A stretch of DNA of 64,000 bases from Bacteroidia bacterium. GTDB taxonomy: Bacteria; Bacteroidota; Bacteroidia; J057. The notes under the pieces are model-generated. The model was not told where the DNA came from, made no database searches, and saw nothing but the letters and a program-made list of their open reading frames with translations. The position numbers and the translations under genes were made by a program. The stretch is from contig JAWKNO010000001.1 in NCBI GenBank assembly GCA_041391665.1, positions 992,001 to 1,056,000 of the forward strand, given 5' to 3'. The first letter of the stretch is position 1, and the number at the start of each line of letters is the position of its first letter. Below, one piece after another: positions 8,886-17,446 of the stretch.

Positions 8886-9451
8886 AACATTTCCTTTAAT
8901 TCATTTTTCATCATAACCTCCAGCTGCTTTCTGAGAATATTTCGCCCCCGAAACAGAATAATTTTGACATTGGACGGGGTAAATCCAGTGATACCTGTTA
9001 TTTCTTCAACGTTGCATTCGTGAAGATAGTACAGGGTCAGGATCGAGGCCTCTCGCTCGGGAAGTCTTGAGACCAGTTGCTGTATAATTTCCACATTCTG
9101 CCCCGATTGTAAAATTTCCAGCTGCCCCGAAGCCTGATGATCGGCAATTCTTTCTTTTTCTCTGTCATCAATGGAATCTGTATTCTGCTTCCTCGATCTC
9201 AACCTGTCGAGCGAAGTATTCCATGCAATCTTATACAACCAGGTACTAAACCGCGCCGATTGTTGAAACGTACTCAGCTTTCGAAAGGCCTTCATAAAAG
9301 TATCCTGTGCAGCTTCTTCTGCTTCTTCCCGGTTTTTTAATATCCTGAGGCAAAGAGAAAATACATACCGCTGGTACTTTTCAACCAGAATCCCAAAGGC
9401 TGGCGTTTCCCCTTGCAATACCTTTTTGATATGTAACAGATCTTCGGCCAT
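8882..9451 (-). CDS. ECF-type RNA polymerase sigma factor
   Basis: 189 residues. Region 2 is at about 20-85 (FGILVEKYQRYVFSLCLRIL, AEEAAQDTFMKAFRKL, FSTWLYKIAWNTSLDRLR). Region 4 is at about 128-180 (LPEREASILTLYYLHECNVEEITGITG followed by SNVKIILFRGRN). This is the plain two-domain ECF layout. It directs RNA polymerase to a small regulon and is controlled by the membrane anti-sigma factor encoded 4 bp overlapping downstream. It is divergent from a small membrane protein gene (start 9588) across a 136-bp shared promoter region, a natural candidate for autoregulation and for control of that gene. Confidence 0.93.
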   Translation of the reverse strand: MAEDLLHIKKVLQGETPAFGILVEKYQRYVFSLCLRILKNREEAEEAAQDTFMKAFRKLSTFQQSARFSTWLYKIAWNTSLDRLRSRKQNTDSIDDREKERIADHQASGQLEILQSGQNVEIIQQLVSRLPEREASILTLYYLHECNVEEITGITGFTPSNVKIILFRGRNILRKQLEVMMKNELKEML

Positions 9452-9587
9452 AGATGCTGCGGGTGAGACGGTATATGGGAATAAACGGTTACAAATGATC
9501 AGGAATTTTTTTTCTCACCCAATTGTAACCGATATTCTGATATCCGCGTCTCAGATTCCAGATACTTAACTTAATCATTTTTTGCAA

Positions 9588-10004
9588 ATGAATCCACTTC
9601 AATTTATTGCACCGACTCTGATGATGCTTACCCTGGGGGTTACCGTCTTCGGAATTATTTACATTAATGTTACTGCGCGTCACAAGGAGCGAATGGCTTT
9701 AATCGAACATGACAAAACTGCGGCTGTTTTCAGTTCTAACCCTGCTGATTCATTTCACAAAAAAAGCCGGCAGAATGCACTGAAATACGGTCTGGTCATT
9801 TTTGGGCTGGGTATAGGCCTGGTCATGGGGTTTGTTTTGTCAAAAATGGGAATGCCTAAGGAGCTTTCACTTCTTGCTATGATGCTGGTCTGTGGTGGTC
9901 TGGGGTTAATGCTGTATTACCGCCTGACCGAAAAAGAAGATGTGGAATCTGTACAAATCCGGGAAGAGAAACACCCTGAGGATATCTTTGATCGTATCAG
10001 CTGA
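9588..10004 (+). CDS. Small two-helix membrane protein (DUF6249-like)
   Basis: 138 residues from the ATG at 9588. One membrane helix is near the N-terminus (about 4-27, PTLMMLTLGVTVFGIIYINV). A charged cytoplasmic stretch follows (RHKERMALIEHDKTA), then two close hydrophobic segments (about 65-85 and 92-112) and an acidic tail. The pattern ARHKERMALIE in a short membrane protein next to an ECF sigma pair is a familiar arrangement in Bacteroidota, where such proteins are annotated as DUF6249 or hypothetical. The role is unknown. It is divergent from the sigma factor and probably co-regulated with it. Its stop lies one base from the stop of the convergent BNR gene. Confidence 0.7.
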   Translation: MNPLQFIAPTLMMLTLGVTVFGIIYINVTARHKERMALIEHDKTAAVFSSNPADSFHKKSRQNALKYGLVIFGLGIGLVMGFVLSKMGMPKELSLLAMMLVCGGLGLMLYYRLTEKEDVESVQIREEKHPEDIFDRIS

Positions 10005-10005
10005 T

Positions 10006-11571
10006 TTAATTGCGCGGGCTGATTCTTATGGGCTTTTGTGTGTCAGTTTCCATCTTTTCTGGTAACTGGTACACATTTCCCGCTTTATCGGAGAAGTAGA
10101 ACCGGGAATTTGAAGGTTGCCTCCCATGTCCATCAGCCCAAAATGCATAAAAGCCTGGTTGTGCATAAATCGTACGTCGTGCATAGGTGTGGTTGTATAA
10201 ACTGTTTTGGGTAAGGGTGTGTTCCCGCCGCCAGTGTTCTCCACGATCGTTACTTATCCATTCGACCATTTCCCCACCCGGATTGTAAGCCTGTGCCCCA
10301 GTATCTGTAGGAGCAATAATACGCCAGGCGTCGGGCTCAATAAACAGGGATCCCATATCGTAATTGTGATCAGAGTTTGTAACAGTAAAAATGGCCCATG
10401 ACAGACCATTCCAACGGGCAATTCTCCATGTATAAGGCCCGTTTTCCGGTCCGGGTTGATAGCCTGTACTGGTAAGAAACAGAATAACGGGATACCCATT
10501 CTCATCGTACGTGAGGTCTTTCATATACACTTTAAGACCTTCAGATTCAAAATCATAAACCAGTGCCGGGTTTTTCGCTTCTGTAAGTGGAATCTGAACT
10601 TTTGCGCCATCCATGGCCTGCCAGGATTTTCCGAAATCCCCGGTTTGGATATAATAGAGATTGGTCCGGTAGTTGAGTCCGGCTTCTCCGGGTTTCGGCT
10701 GGTCCGGATGGTAGTTAAAAGCGGTTCCTGCTGTGTGAAATTCAGGGTTGTATTCGCTGATCTGGTAATGTCCTTCAGAAATTGCAGCGAGCTTTTGCCA
10801 TTCAGACCATTCTACTCCATTTTTGCTGGTGACAAAATAAGCCACACGCTGCCCCATTCCGGAGGTTTTGTCTTTTTCATAGTGGGTAAAAAATCCCATA
10901 AATCCCTGCCTCCCGGTATTCCAAATCTGGAAATAAGAAAAATTATCCATTGGAACCAGAATCCCGTTTTCCAGTTTTTGGGCATGCACCTGTTCAAAGC
11001 CGGAGATGTCAAAAGGAGAAATACTCTTATGAATATAGGATCGGCGGCTTGTCCCATGAGAGGTCGAGAAAATCCAGATATATCCTTTATCGTCAATGGA
11101 AATTACGGGATTGTCATGTGCGTCGCTGGTCATTTTGTCAAGAATAATGGTAGGTCTCGCGACTTCTCCTGTATTGTGATCATAAAATGATACCATATGA
11201 AGGAGCATTCCCTCCAGCGTATCCCTGTCTCTGCTGATGGTCAGATCAAATTTTTTCCAGGAGTCTTGTGTTGTTCCCCCAAAACAAAAAAAGGTCTTAT
11301 TTACCTGTGAAGCATATATGGAAAATGGGCGGTGTTTTGCACAGTAAGTACCCATGCCACCGCTGTATTTAAACTGGTAAGGCTCTCCTACCGGCTGATT
11401 CATGTACCATATTCCCCGAAATCCATCTCCGGGCTGGTTGATAAACTTCGCATCAGGATATGGGTTATCTTCGGGAGTTGATGGAGGCGTTTTACAGGCA
11501 AACAGAAGTAATACAGCAACCGGCAATAACCGAAAGATCAACCGGGGTTGAGGGTAATAAAAGCTTTTCAT
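10006..11571 (-). CDS. BNR repeat-containing (BNR_4-like) lipoprotein
   Basis: 521 residues from the ATG at 11571, chosen because a lipoprotein signal follows directly (LLPVAVLLLFAC, lipobox Cys). The remainder is a beta-propeller rich in Asp-box-like turns, for example ISIDDKGYIWIFSTSHG, SKNGVEWSEW and SNDRGEHWRREHTL. The sequence begins with GDGFRGIWYMNQPVGEPYQFKYSGGMGTYCAKHRP, a pattern of the BNR_4 family (sialidase-like folds that include some polysaccharide lyases of the ulvan-lyase type). It probably sits on the outer membrane facing outward or in the periplasm and acts on or binds a polysaccharide. Enzyme activity cannot be decided from sequence reading. It begins 38 bp after the terminator of the next gene upstream. 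Confidence 0.75.
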   Translation of the reverse strand: MKSFYYPQPRLIFRLLPVAVLLLFACKTPPSTPEDNPYPDAKFINQPGDGFRGIWYMNQPVGEPYQFKYSGGMGTYCAKHRPFSIYASQVNKTFFCFGGTTQDSWKKFDLTISRDRDTLEGMLLHMVSFYDHNTGEVARPTIILDKMTSDAHDNPVISIDDKGYIWIFSTSHGTSRRSYIHKSISPFDISGFEQVHAQKLENGILVPMDNFSYFQIWNTGRQGFMGFFTHYEKDKTSGMGQRVAYFVTSKNGVEWSEWQKLAAISEGHYQISEYNPEFHTAGTAFNYHPDQPKPGEAGLNYRTNLYYIQTGDFGKSWQAMDGAKVQIPLTEAKNPALVYDFESEGLKVYMKDLTYDENGYPVILFLTSTGYQPGPENGPYTWRIARWNGLSWAIFTVTNSDHNYDMGSLFIEPDAWRIIAPTDTGAQAYNPGGEMVEWISNDRGEHWRREHTLTQNSLYNHTYARRTIYAQPGFYAFWADGHGRQPSNSRFYFSDKAGNVYQLPEKMETDTQKPIRISPRN

Positions 11572-11577
11572 AATCCT

Positions 11578-11607
11578 TAAATGTATATGCTTTACCCCAT
11601 TTTTCAA
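11578..11607 (-). promoter_or_regulatory. Possible Bacteroidota-type promoter of the BNR gene
   Basis: On the reverse strand TTG (11607-11605) is followed after 19 bases by TACATTTA (11585-11578), one base off the Bacteroidota -7 consensus TAnnTTTG. Spacing is as expected. Transcription would begin at or very near the ATG at 11571, giving a leaderless or near-leaderless mRNA. This is a weak call from pattern only. Confidence 0.35.
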
Positions 11608-11608
11608 T

Positions 11609-11648
11609 AAAAAAAAGGCTGCCCATGTTTTCTGGGCAGCCTTTTTTT
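11609..11648. terminator. Strong bidirectional rho-independent terminator
   Basis: GGCTGCCCA (11617-11625) pairs perfectly with TGGGCAGCC (11633-11641) around a 7-base loop. The stem is flanked by eight A on the left and seven T on the right, so it can act on either strand. It lies just downstream of the reverse-strand PKD giant gene (stop at 11662), which it ends. Confidence 0.92.
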
Positions 11649-11661
11649 GTATAAGATTCTC

Positions 11662-14600
11662 TTACTTGATGACCGTAATGGTGCGGTTTTCAGAGATTGA
11701 GTTTCCATCAAAATCAGTCGCCTGTAAGGAGTAAACATATACTCCTTCCTGTACACGCTGACCACTCAGGCTGTTTCCATTCCATTCAAAGTCAGGGTTA
11801 TTGGATTCAAAAACCATTTGTCCCCAGCGGTTGAATATTTGAATAGAAAACTGGCTCAGATTGTAATGTCCCACACGGAAAATGTCGTTGATACCGTCTC
11901 CATTGGGCGAGAAAGCACTCGGTACGGAGATATTGACAATTTTCTTGACCTCAACCACATCTACAAGGGTAATTTCACAACCATTGATATCGGTGAGCAC
12001 AACACTCACTTCGTATTTGCCCGGGTACTGGTATTCGTGCGCAGGGCTTGGGTCGAAAGAAGTATTGCCATCTCCAAAGTTCCACAACCAACTGGTCAGG
12101 CTTGCAGAAGTCGCCACATCAAAGTTGATATTTGCCAATGGCATTTCGATTACTGCGGGATCTTTTACGATTTGTGCAGATTGAGGCGAAAATACAAAAC
12201 CAGTTACCGGGACACGATCATTGATACAACCAAACTCAGATACCGGCTGAATATAATAGGTTATGTCATAAGGCAGCGGAGGTGTTGTATAAGAAAACCC
12301 TTTATGAAATGGCGTATTGTCATTCAATCCATAGAACCAAAGCACTTCATTTTGGGGATCTGTGATCGCCTGAAGTGATGCCAGGTTGCTAAAGCAAACC
12401 GTATCATTGCGTGCTTCAAAGATTTCTGGTATTGAGTTGACCGTTACCAGCCCGATTTTGGGAGTCACACAACCCGAGTCAGACGTCGCTACGACATAGA
12501 TCTGATAGGTTCCTGCTTCCCTGTAAGTATGGACAGGATTGGGGAGAGAGGATGTTGCTGACTGGTCGCCAAAGTCCCATGTATAAGTCATGGTGCCGCT
12601 CGCAATGGAGGCTTCATTGACAAATACCATAGAATCACCCAGACATACAGGCTGCGCTTTGTAATCCATTACAGGTTTGGGGTTGATAGTGATATCGCGG
12701 TAAACGGTATCCACACAACTGCCAAAAGTTCCTACAGCCAGCATAACTCTGTACACACCGGGTCCGGCATCAGAATAGTCGTGATGCGGGTTTTGGAAGC
12801 TGGAGGTGGCGCCGTCGCCAAAGTCCCAGGACCAGTTGTCAATCGGTGTCGGATTGATGCCTGTATTACCGGTGCGGTCAAGGAAGTAGGTAGTTTCTTT
12901 TTCACAGGTACCGTCATAGACAAAGTCTGCTGCGGGTTTACTGTAAACATCTACATCCCGTATGACATTGCCGATACATCCATTTTCGGTTGTTACGGTC
13001 AGCGAAATCTGGAAAACTCCTGCATTGGGATATACATGGCTGGGGTTGCCGAGATTACTTGTGTTTGGCGGGTTATTCGGGTCGCCAAAATTCCAGCTGT
13101 ATGACTGGATATAGTCCAGCACACCGGGTACCGTTGAAGAGGTCGAGGCAAACACAACGCTATCCTGACAGGCATTGACTACCCTGAAATCAGCGATAGG
13201 GTTGGGGTGAACAAAAACTGTTTTCGTAAAGCTTTTGCTACAGCCATTTTCCGAAGTCGCGGTAAGGGTTACATTGTAATAACCATAGTCAGGAAAAACG
13301 TGAGCTGCCGAACTTCCCTGGACTTTCGCCGAATTGTCGCCAAAGTCCCATTCCTGGTTTACGATCGTACCGCCCAGACTAATGGTTGATGTACTGGTAA
13401 ACTGGTTGGGAAGGCCTTCGCAGACATTGGTGAAGTTGAAGTTTACATCAGGTGCCGGCGCCACGTTGACCGGGCGTACCACGGTATCTTTACAACCATC
13501 GCTGGAAGTTGCGATCATCTGAACCTGATAAGTGCCAGCATCGGAAAAAGTATGTATTGGCTGGTTGAGGTTCGAGAAGTTTGCATTGCCTGTTGAGGGG
13601 TCCTGGAAGTTCCAGTTCCACAATACAATAGCACCGCTTGCTACGGAGGAAAGATCTGTGAAAGTAGTGATTTCCCCTTCACACTCGTTGCTGGGTACAA
13701 AGTCGGCTACGGGCTTGGGGTGAGTTTGAATCACTACTGAAACAGGATCTCCGACACAGCCTGCTTTTACAGGTGATACACTTACCGGAGTCGCGGCCTG
13801 GATGTTGTTGACTGTAATGGAAGAGGTCGTACTTCCCGAAATATTCCAAAGGTAACTTGTGCCACCTGAGGCGGTAAGGACAGTATTATCACCGGGGCAG
13901 ACCAGCAAATCGCCGGAAAGCTGTCCTACGGGTTTGTCCGTTACTTCTACCGTCGTGTAAACAGGCGAGCTGGTACAGCCGTTGGCGAATGTAACTACGG
14001 AGTAGGAAGTTGTATTGTTGGGCGCAACCTGGATTGATGCAGTTGTTTCGCCTGTACTCCACTGATAGGTGCTTCCGCCAGTTGCTGTAAGCGTCATGGT
14101 ATCCCCGTTACAGATTTGTGGTGCTGCGGGAGAAATAGACACAGAAGGCGTCGGGAAAACAACTACCCGTACATTGTCGAAGGTAGTACATATGCCGTTG
14201 TCTGCTTCAGCGAGGAAGTTAAGGGTATCGGGTGTAGTACCGTTGTTGACAAATGTAAAGGTTGGATTGGAAGACGTGTTGTTGTTGAGGCCTATAGCTG
14301 GTGTCCACAGATAGGTTTGTCCCGGAATGGCCTGTGAACCCAACTGGGCGGTATAGCCTGAGCACATAACTACGTCGGGGCCTCCGTCAATGATGGCACC
14401 CTGGGTAATGGTTACAGAGTTGTTGATGGTAACGGCGCAGCCAAAAGTATCTTTAATCGTAACCTGATACGGGTAGGTACCCGGACCGGGATAAAAATGA
14501 GTGAAGGCCGAGTCATTACTGTTGGGGTTGCTGGCAAGACCTCCCGTGCCCAGCCAAGAGTAGAGCAAATTGCCACCCGCGTTGGGGTCGGGGAGCGCGT

Positions 14601-15918
14601 ATAAATCTACCTCATTACATCCGACAGTGTCGGCCTGAGCAGCTGAGTTTTCGAGCCCGTTATTGACTTTGATAATAATAGAGTACTGGTTCAGACCATT
14701 GATCGGGCATTTATTGTCCTGAAGGGTAAGAACAAAAGAGTATAACCCTGTCGCATTCGGGGTCCAGCAGAAATCTGCGACCGGCTGACCTCCGGAAAAA
14801 GAGTTAGCCTGAAGGGGGTTACCCGCATTGATAAAAGTCGCACCTGCAATGCTCTGATCCCAACTCATTGTATAAGTAAGTGTCGGGTCAGGGTTAGTGG
14901 TGGGAATCTGGAAACAAAGCGGAAGACCGACGCAGGTATTGATTTCGTTGAATGCCGTAGGAAAAGCCGTAAGACTGTTGATACTTGCATTCGTAATACC
15001 ACCTGTGGTTGGATTACTACCGACGCAACCAAAACTGATTACCGTAATCTGAATATCCCTTACCACAGAGCCGATCTGAATTCCGTTTCGCCATTCTTTT
15101 ACTTCCAGACAGAGAACACCTACAACGGGGAGACCAGTAGGGTTGGGTGTCATGGAAATATCACCTGTGGCTGCATTTACCTGAACATTCCATGTAGCTC
15201 CGAGTGGCTGCTGAGGGGTATAACCGAAGTTATAGACAACAGACGCACCAGGTCCGTCATAGCAAGTGATCAATGAGTAGGAGAGCGAGTCTCCGTCAGG
15301 GTCATAAGCACCCTGATTGAAAGTAAATGCCTGTCCGGAACAAATATAGGGTACAGGTGGGTTGATGAAGGTCGGTGAGTTGTTACAGGGAAGCAGACTC
15401 GGGTCGATAATCGTGTTTCCTGTAAAAATACCGGCATTGGAGGCACCGGAAGTGATTGCACCATTGCGGCAGCAATTGCTCCAGGTAATGTTGAATGTGC
15501 TACATGCCGGAAATCCCGCTGTACAAAAATTGTAATCAGCATACCAGTAACCTTCCGCTACGCCATTGAGCAGCGCACCGCCATTACAGGCTGTCTGGGA
15601 TACCCATGAAGGACAAACGGGTGTTACTTCTATATTGTGTACAAAAATCCAGTTCCCGATAATCTGCGGAACTGTCTGGCAACCTCCGGGGTTTCCAATA
15701 AAGGAAATGGCAGGCTGCTGGGTCTGTCCAGGTGGCAAAGTTGTGGCACCACCGCTGCAATCAAAATATGACTTATGGAAAATCCTGTATGTACAGGGGT
15801 CCAGGCACTCATATGTGATGTCTACACCCATAAAGTGCGTTGCACGAGTGATTCCCCCTGGAATTATCATCAATAATATGACAACCAGAATCTTCGCATT
15901 TGTCGAACGAATAACCAT
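11662..15918 (-). CDS. Giant PKD-repeat protein with T9SS type B sorting (gliding-motility-associated CHU_C) domain
   Basis: 1418 residues with a signal peptide (KILVVILLMIIPGGITRA). The N-terminal part (about 28-430) is Cys-rich (THFMGVDITYECLDPCTYRIFHKSYFDC). A middle part (430-790) carries Ig-like repeats with VxxxP...CxGDxxxLTAxG patterns. Six PKD domains follow, recognised by W-[ND]-F-[GQ]-D cores (WNWNFQD, EWDFGD, SWNFGD, WSWDFGD, TWDFGD, WLWNFGD) between about 790 and 1325. The last 90 residues (VPSAFSPNGDGINDIF, FNRWGQMVFES, VYVYSLQA) form the CHU_C / type B T9SS signal. The protein is exported through T9SS and probably acts as a cell-surface adhesin or scaffold. A strong terminator closes it; it is single-gene. 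Confidence 0.95.
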   Translation of the reverse strand: MVIRSTNAKILVVILLMIIPGGITRATHFMGVDITYECLDPCTYRIFHKSYFDCSGGATTLPPGQTQQPAISFIGNPGGCQTVPQIIGNWIFVHNIEVTPVCPSWVSQTACNGGALLNGVAEGYWYADYNFCTAGFPACSTFNITWSNCCRNGAITSGASNAGIFTGNTIIDPSLLPCNNSPTFINPPVPYICSGQAFTFNQGAYDPDGDSLSYSLITCYDGPGASVVYNFGYTPQQPLGATWNVQVNAATGDISMTPNPTGLPVVGVLCLEVKEWRNGIQIGSVVRDIQITVISFGCVGSNPTTGGITNASINSLTAFPTAFNEINTCVGLPLCFQIPTTNPDPTLTYTMSWDQSIAGATFINAGNPLQANSFSGGQPVADFCWTPNATGLYSFVLTLQDNKCPINGLNQYSIIIKVNNGLENSAAQADTVGCNEVDLYALPDPNAGGNLLYSWLGTGGLASNPNSNDSAFTHFYPGPGTYPYQVTIKDTFGCAVTINNSVTITQGAIIDGGPDVVMCSGYTAQLGSQAIPGQTYLWTPAIGLNNNTSSNPTFTFVNNGTTPDTLNFLAEADNGICTTFDNVRVVVFPTPSVSISPAAPQICNGDTMTLTATGGSTYQWSTGETTASIQVAPNNTTSYSVVTFANGCTSSPVYTTVEVTDKPVGQLSGDLLVCPGDNTVLTASGGTSYLWNISGSTTSSITVNNIQAATPVSVSPVKAGCVGDPVSVVIQTHPKPVADFVPSNECEGEITTFTDLSSVASGAIVLWNWNFQDPSTGNANFSNLNQPIHTFSDAGTYQVQMIATSSDGCKDTVVRPVNVAPAPDVNFNFTNVCEGLPNQFTSTSTISLGGTIVNQEWDFGDNSAKVQGSSAAHVFPDYGYYNVTLTATSENGCSKSFTKTVFVHPNPIADFRVVNACQDSVVFASTSSTVPGVLDYIQSYSWNFGDPNNPPNTSNLGNPSHVYPNAGVFQISLTVTTENGCIGNVIRDVDVYSKPAADFVYDGTCEKETTYFLDRTGNTGINPTPIDNWSWDFGDGATSSFQNPHHDYSDAGPGVYRVMLAVGTFGSCVDTVYRDITINPKPVMDYKAQPVCLGDSMVFVNEASIASGTMTYTWDFGDQSATSSLPNPVHTYREAGTYQIYVVATSDSGCVTPKIGLVTVNSIPEIFEARNDTVCFSNLASLQAITDPQNEVLWFYGLNDNTPFHKGFSYTTPPLPYDITYYIQPVSEFGCINDRVPVTGFVFSPQSAQIVKDPAVIEMPLANINFDVATSASLTSWLWNFGDGNTSFDPSPAHEYQYPGKYEVSVVLTDINGCEITLVDVVEVKKIVNISVPSAFSPNGDGINDIFRVGHYNLSQFSIQIFNRWGQMVFESNNPDFEWNGNSLSGQRVQEGVYVYSLQATDFDGNSISENRTITVIK

Positions 15919-16243
15919 AAGGGCTTTAATTTTGGAATGAAACTGACTTACAAAGAGGAATTTCAGGGGTTGAACTTACAAAAATGCAAGGTTTTTTACT
16001 AAAAAAACCTGTTTTTCGTCGAACAGACATAAAAACTGTCTAAATGGAGAATAATGGAACATCAACTATTTATGGAATCTTCAGCAAAAAATGGTCTTTA
16101 TTTCAGAATAACGTACCAGTCACACCCCTTGTTTGTTTATTTATAGCACATCTTTAACAGAAGACGGAGAGATGTTATAGAGAAAACAAAATTATCGGGG
16201 AAAATTACTAACTTTGAAAAACAGAAACATCAAGCATCGGGTT
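15919..16243. other. Divergent promoter region without a gene
   Basis: 325 bases between the PKD giant (leftward) and the PstS-like gene (rightward). A 9-bp hairpin AGGTTTTTT-ACTA-AAAAAACCT lies at 15989-16010. The element TAACTTTG (16209-16216), a perfect match to the Bacteroidota -7 consensus TAnnTTTG, lies 27 bases before the ATG at 16244. No clear TTG -33 partner is present. No coding sequence or known RNA was recognised. Confidence 0.5.
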
Positions 16244-17341
16244 ATGAGAGCCTTTCGTGCCTTCTTTTTTCTGGTTTTGGCTTTTTATCTGTTTACATTT
16301 TGTGAACAGCAGTCGACGACGTCCTCTTCTGAGAGCCCGTCGAGGGAGAATAATTACAAGTCTCAACCTTCTACCTCCCCCAATGCTCAGGAGAATGTGA
16401 CGAAAGGGGAAATCTACATTGCCGTGGATGAATCGCTTTTGCCGATCATCCAGGCAGAATTAGATAATTTTCAGGCAGTATATGATGGTGCCATTATTCA
16501 CCCCATCGTTTTACCCGGAGAAGAAGCGATTCGCGCTATGCTGGTCAGCGACTCTATCCGCCTTGTAATTACCGGCAGGAAACTCAACCGCGAAGAAGAG
16601 TATCTTCTCGAATCGCTTACCATACCTCCTGACTATGCTACGCTGGGGAAAGATGGTGTGGCGCTGGTCGTAAATCCTAAAAATACAGTTAACCAGCTCC
16701 AAACCAGTCAGCTTACCGGCATTCTCTCCGGGGAGATCAAAAGCTGGAAAAAAATCGATCCGGGCTCTCCACTGGATAATGTTTCCCTGATTTTTGATAA
16801 TGCCCGATCTACAACGATTTCATTTCTTCGCGACAGCCTGATGGAAGGTAAATCTTTCTCCCCGACTGGTACGTTTGCCATGAAAAATACAACGGAAGTC
16901 ATCGACTACGTTGCCGAAAACCCCGGTTCCATTGGCCTTGTCGGAATGTCATGGCTGAGCGATAAAGATGATCCCAAAGTTCAGGAAAGATTGAAAAAAG
17001 TGCGGGTTGTATTTTTGGAGAAACTGGCAGACAGCGATATACCCTGCGCCTATACCCAACAATACTTTGGCCCCTACCAGAGTTTTCTTGATCAGGAGTG
17101 TTACCCATTAACCCGAAAAATATATTCCATTTCCCGCGAATCGGGCATTGGACTGGGTACAGGACTTGTGGCATATATAGATGGTCCGCAAGGACAAAAG
17201 ATCATTCACAAATCAGGCCTGGCCGCGATTCATACGATTCCAAGAAAAATAAAACTTCCTGAAGAAGAACCAAACACAACCACAGCAAGGCAAAAACCAC
17301 CTACAACAAAAGAAAATAGTCCAGACACGGGTAAAAAGTGA
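16244..17341 (+). CDS. PstS-like phosphate-binding-protein-family lipoprotein
   Basis: 365 residues from the ATG at 16244. The TTG at 16214 overlaps a perfect -7 element and is not favoured. A lipoprotein signal (FFFLVLAFYLFTFC) is followed by a low-complexity Ser/Pro/Gln linker and the periplasmic-binding-protein fold of the PstS family (about 55-335). Family motifs include GEIYIAVDESLLPI, VALVVNPKN, LTGILSGEIKSWKKI and ENPGSIGLVGMSWL. In Bacteroidota these PstS-like lipoproteins are usually encoded in TonB/ExbB/ExbD operons together with a TPR protein, as here with the gene 105 bp downstream. A role in TonB-energised transport is more likely than phosphate import, since no pstCAB is present. 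The ligand is unknown. Confidence 0.8.
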   Translation: MRAFRAFFFLVLAFYLFTFCEQQSTTSSSESPSRENNYKSQPSTSPNAQENVTKGEIYIAVDESLLPIIQAELDNFQAVYDGAIIHPIVLPGEEAIRAMLVSDSIRLVITGRKLNREEEYLLESLTIPPDYATLGKDGVALVVNPKNTVNQLQTSQLTGILSGEIKSWKKIDPGSPLDNVSLIFDNARSTTISFLRDSLMEGKSFSPTGTFAMKNTTEVIDYVAENPGSIGLVGMSWLSDKDDPKVQERLKKVRVVFLEKLADSDIPCAYTQQYFGPYQSFLDQECYPLTRKIYSISRESGIGLGTGLVAYIDGPQGQKIIHKSGLAAIHTIPRKIKLPEEEPNTTTARQKPPTTKENSPDTGKK

Positions 17342-17446
17342 AACCACACGGCTGATAGTCAGTGGGTGACTTTAGCCCATATCCGGCAGTCAATGAAGTA
17401 TGTAATCTATGTTTAACCTCGTAACTTAATAAAACTATTGACGATT

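Noticed and set aside
10456..11190. 244-codon open frame on the forward strand
   Set aside because: Shadow of the BNR-repeat lipoprotein gene, Cys/His/Phe-rich without domain likeness.
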